Source of the DNA: Diphasiastrum complanatum
Taxonomy: Eukaryota > Streptophyta > Lycopodiopsida > Lycopodiales > Lycopodiaceae
Assembly (NCBI GenBank): GCA_029204225.1
Contig: CM055095.1
Span: forward strand, 64,379,087 to 64,443,086
Direction: 5' to 3'
DNA length: 64,000 bases
Position 1 is the first letter of the stretch. The number at the start of each line of letters is the position of its first letter. The notes under the pieces are model-generated. The model had not been told where the DNA came from. It saw only the letters and a list, made by a program, of their open reading frames with translations, and did no database searches. Made by a program: the position numbers and the translations under genes. Below, piece after piece: positions 63,121 through 64,000 of this stretch.

Positions 63121-64000
63121 GTGTGGAGGAAATACCTTTGGCACAAACAATTGAGGTATGATAGGAGGGCAAAAAAAGCAAGGGTCCTAACCCTTAGGAG
63201 GCAAATCTTTCAAAGCTTACAAAAGAAGGATGGAAGTGCTCATGCTTTTGTTTTGAGGGTTAGAGCATTCAATGATGAGTTAACATGTAGTGATGAAAGG
63301 ATTAAGGACATAGAACTTATTCAAGTAGTTTTTAATGGTTTGTTGGATGATCCTGCTAATCTTGTTCAAAGTTTTTCTATTCAAAAGACATTGCCAATTA
63401 TGGAGGACTTGCAAGAAATCTTGGTGAATGAGGAGTTTAGGCTTCTATCAAGAGGAGGATCTACTTCCATATCTCAAGTTGGAGAGGAAGAGGCTATGTT
63501 CTCAAAGGGCAAGTTCAAGGGCAAGAGCAAAGGCAAGTGGTTTGAAGGACAAGATCAAGGTGAGCCTTTTACTTTTGTTGGCAAGGAGAAAGATAGATCA
63601 AAGCTAAAATGTTTTTATTGTGGAGTAAAGGTCATTTTTCTAGTGAGTGCTTCAAGAAGAAGAGATATCAAGGTGATAAGCAAGGAAATCTAACTCTTGA
63701 TGAAGATAGTGTTGGTGATCAAAACTCAAATGATGATGTTTTTGATGTCTTCATGTTTGATTGCTAATGATGGAGATATTGATCCTTGGTGGATTGATAG
63801 TGGAGCAACCTCAGACATGACCTTTTACAAAGAGTATCTTTAATTTTTGCTGGGATATGATGGTGACAAGAGGGTGATCACGGCCAATGATGGTGAGTGT
63901 ACAATCAAAGGGATTGGCACAATTCCGATTTCTCTCTATACAAATAGGAATGTTCATTTGAAAGATGTTTTGTTTATTCCATATATTACTAAGAACCTTC
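63121..64000 (+). pseudogene. Copia gag-protease, relative of copies 1 and 2, running off the window
   Basis: Reads RYDRRAKKARVLTLRRQIFQ, LIQVVFNGLLDDPANLVQSF, a broken zinc knuckle (CFYCGVK then a frameshift near 63625), protease DPWWIDSGATSDM (about 63781) and NVHLKDVLFIPYITKN at the window edge. Compared with copies 1 and 2, the stretch between KKA and RVLTLRRQ (about 40 codons) is deleted and the N-terminus is hardly recognisable. A TAA interrupts at about 63841. It is more diverged than copies 1 and 2 are from each other. Whether its RT is normal or replaced lies beyond the window. Confidence 0.85.

Overview
The window is nuclear DNA of a land plant. It is AT-rich and intron-containing, and most of it is decayed, nested LTR retrotransposons. 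One host gene can be assembled with confidence: a MIKC*-type MADS-box transcription factor on the minus strand (1409-7856), for which I join 11 exons into one 374-codon frame. I infer a seed-free vascular plant, most likely a fern, from the MIKC* gene, the abundance of Copia and Gypsy elements, and a LINE-like C-terminal domain that I associate with ferns and mosses. The sequence alone does not prove this.

Layout. 1-9.5 kb: MADS gene, its 3.2-kb first intron, and upstream DNA with a pair of G-boxes. 9.5-12.5 kb: mostly unassigned, with a LINE-like relic at 11.05-11.64 kb. 12.5-16.4 kb: a plus-strand Copia relic whose reverse transcriptase (RT) core is replaced by a minus-strand piece of another Copia. 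17.588-23.318 kb: a Copia insertion (copy 1, duplicated target CCCCA). 23.3-29.2 kb: Gypsy remains, including an RT broken by 1.6 kb of foreign DNA, an LTR with primer-binding site (PBS), a 24-bp repeat array and gag. 29.2-33.4 kb: a 5'-truncated Copia with a nearly whole RT and a 3' LTR. 33.4-40.2 kb: a 394-bp tandem duplication, a large inverted repeat with about 0.9-kb arms, and a satellite alternating 112- and 120-bp units. 40.5-50.2 kb: a pol-deleted Gypsy relic into which Copia copy 2 inserted (42.506-48.518 kb, duplicated target TATAA). 50.2-57.8 kb: very AT-rich DNA with little recognisable content. 57.8-61.4 kb: a Gypsy gag relic, then a minus-strand Copia ending at a foldback hairpin. 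63.1-64 kb: the start of a third relative of copies 1 and 2, running off the window.

Most notable is the Copia family of copies 1 and 2. Both keep LTRs, gag, protease, integrase and RNase H, but the RT core is replaced by about 1.0 kb of unrelated, uninterrupted coding sequence forming a 493-codon hybrid frame. Both also share a stop codon just upstream of that frame and a frame break before RNase H. The progenitor was therefore already unable to make a normal Pol, and the family probably moved with proteins supplied by other elements. The MADS gene shows a clean duplication of a 19-bp plus 62-bp exon pair in its I/K region, and a roughly 50-unit CT tract just upstream of one splice acceptor.
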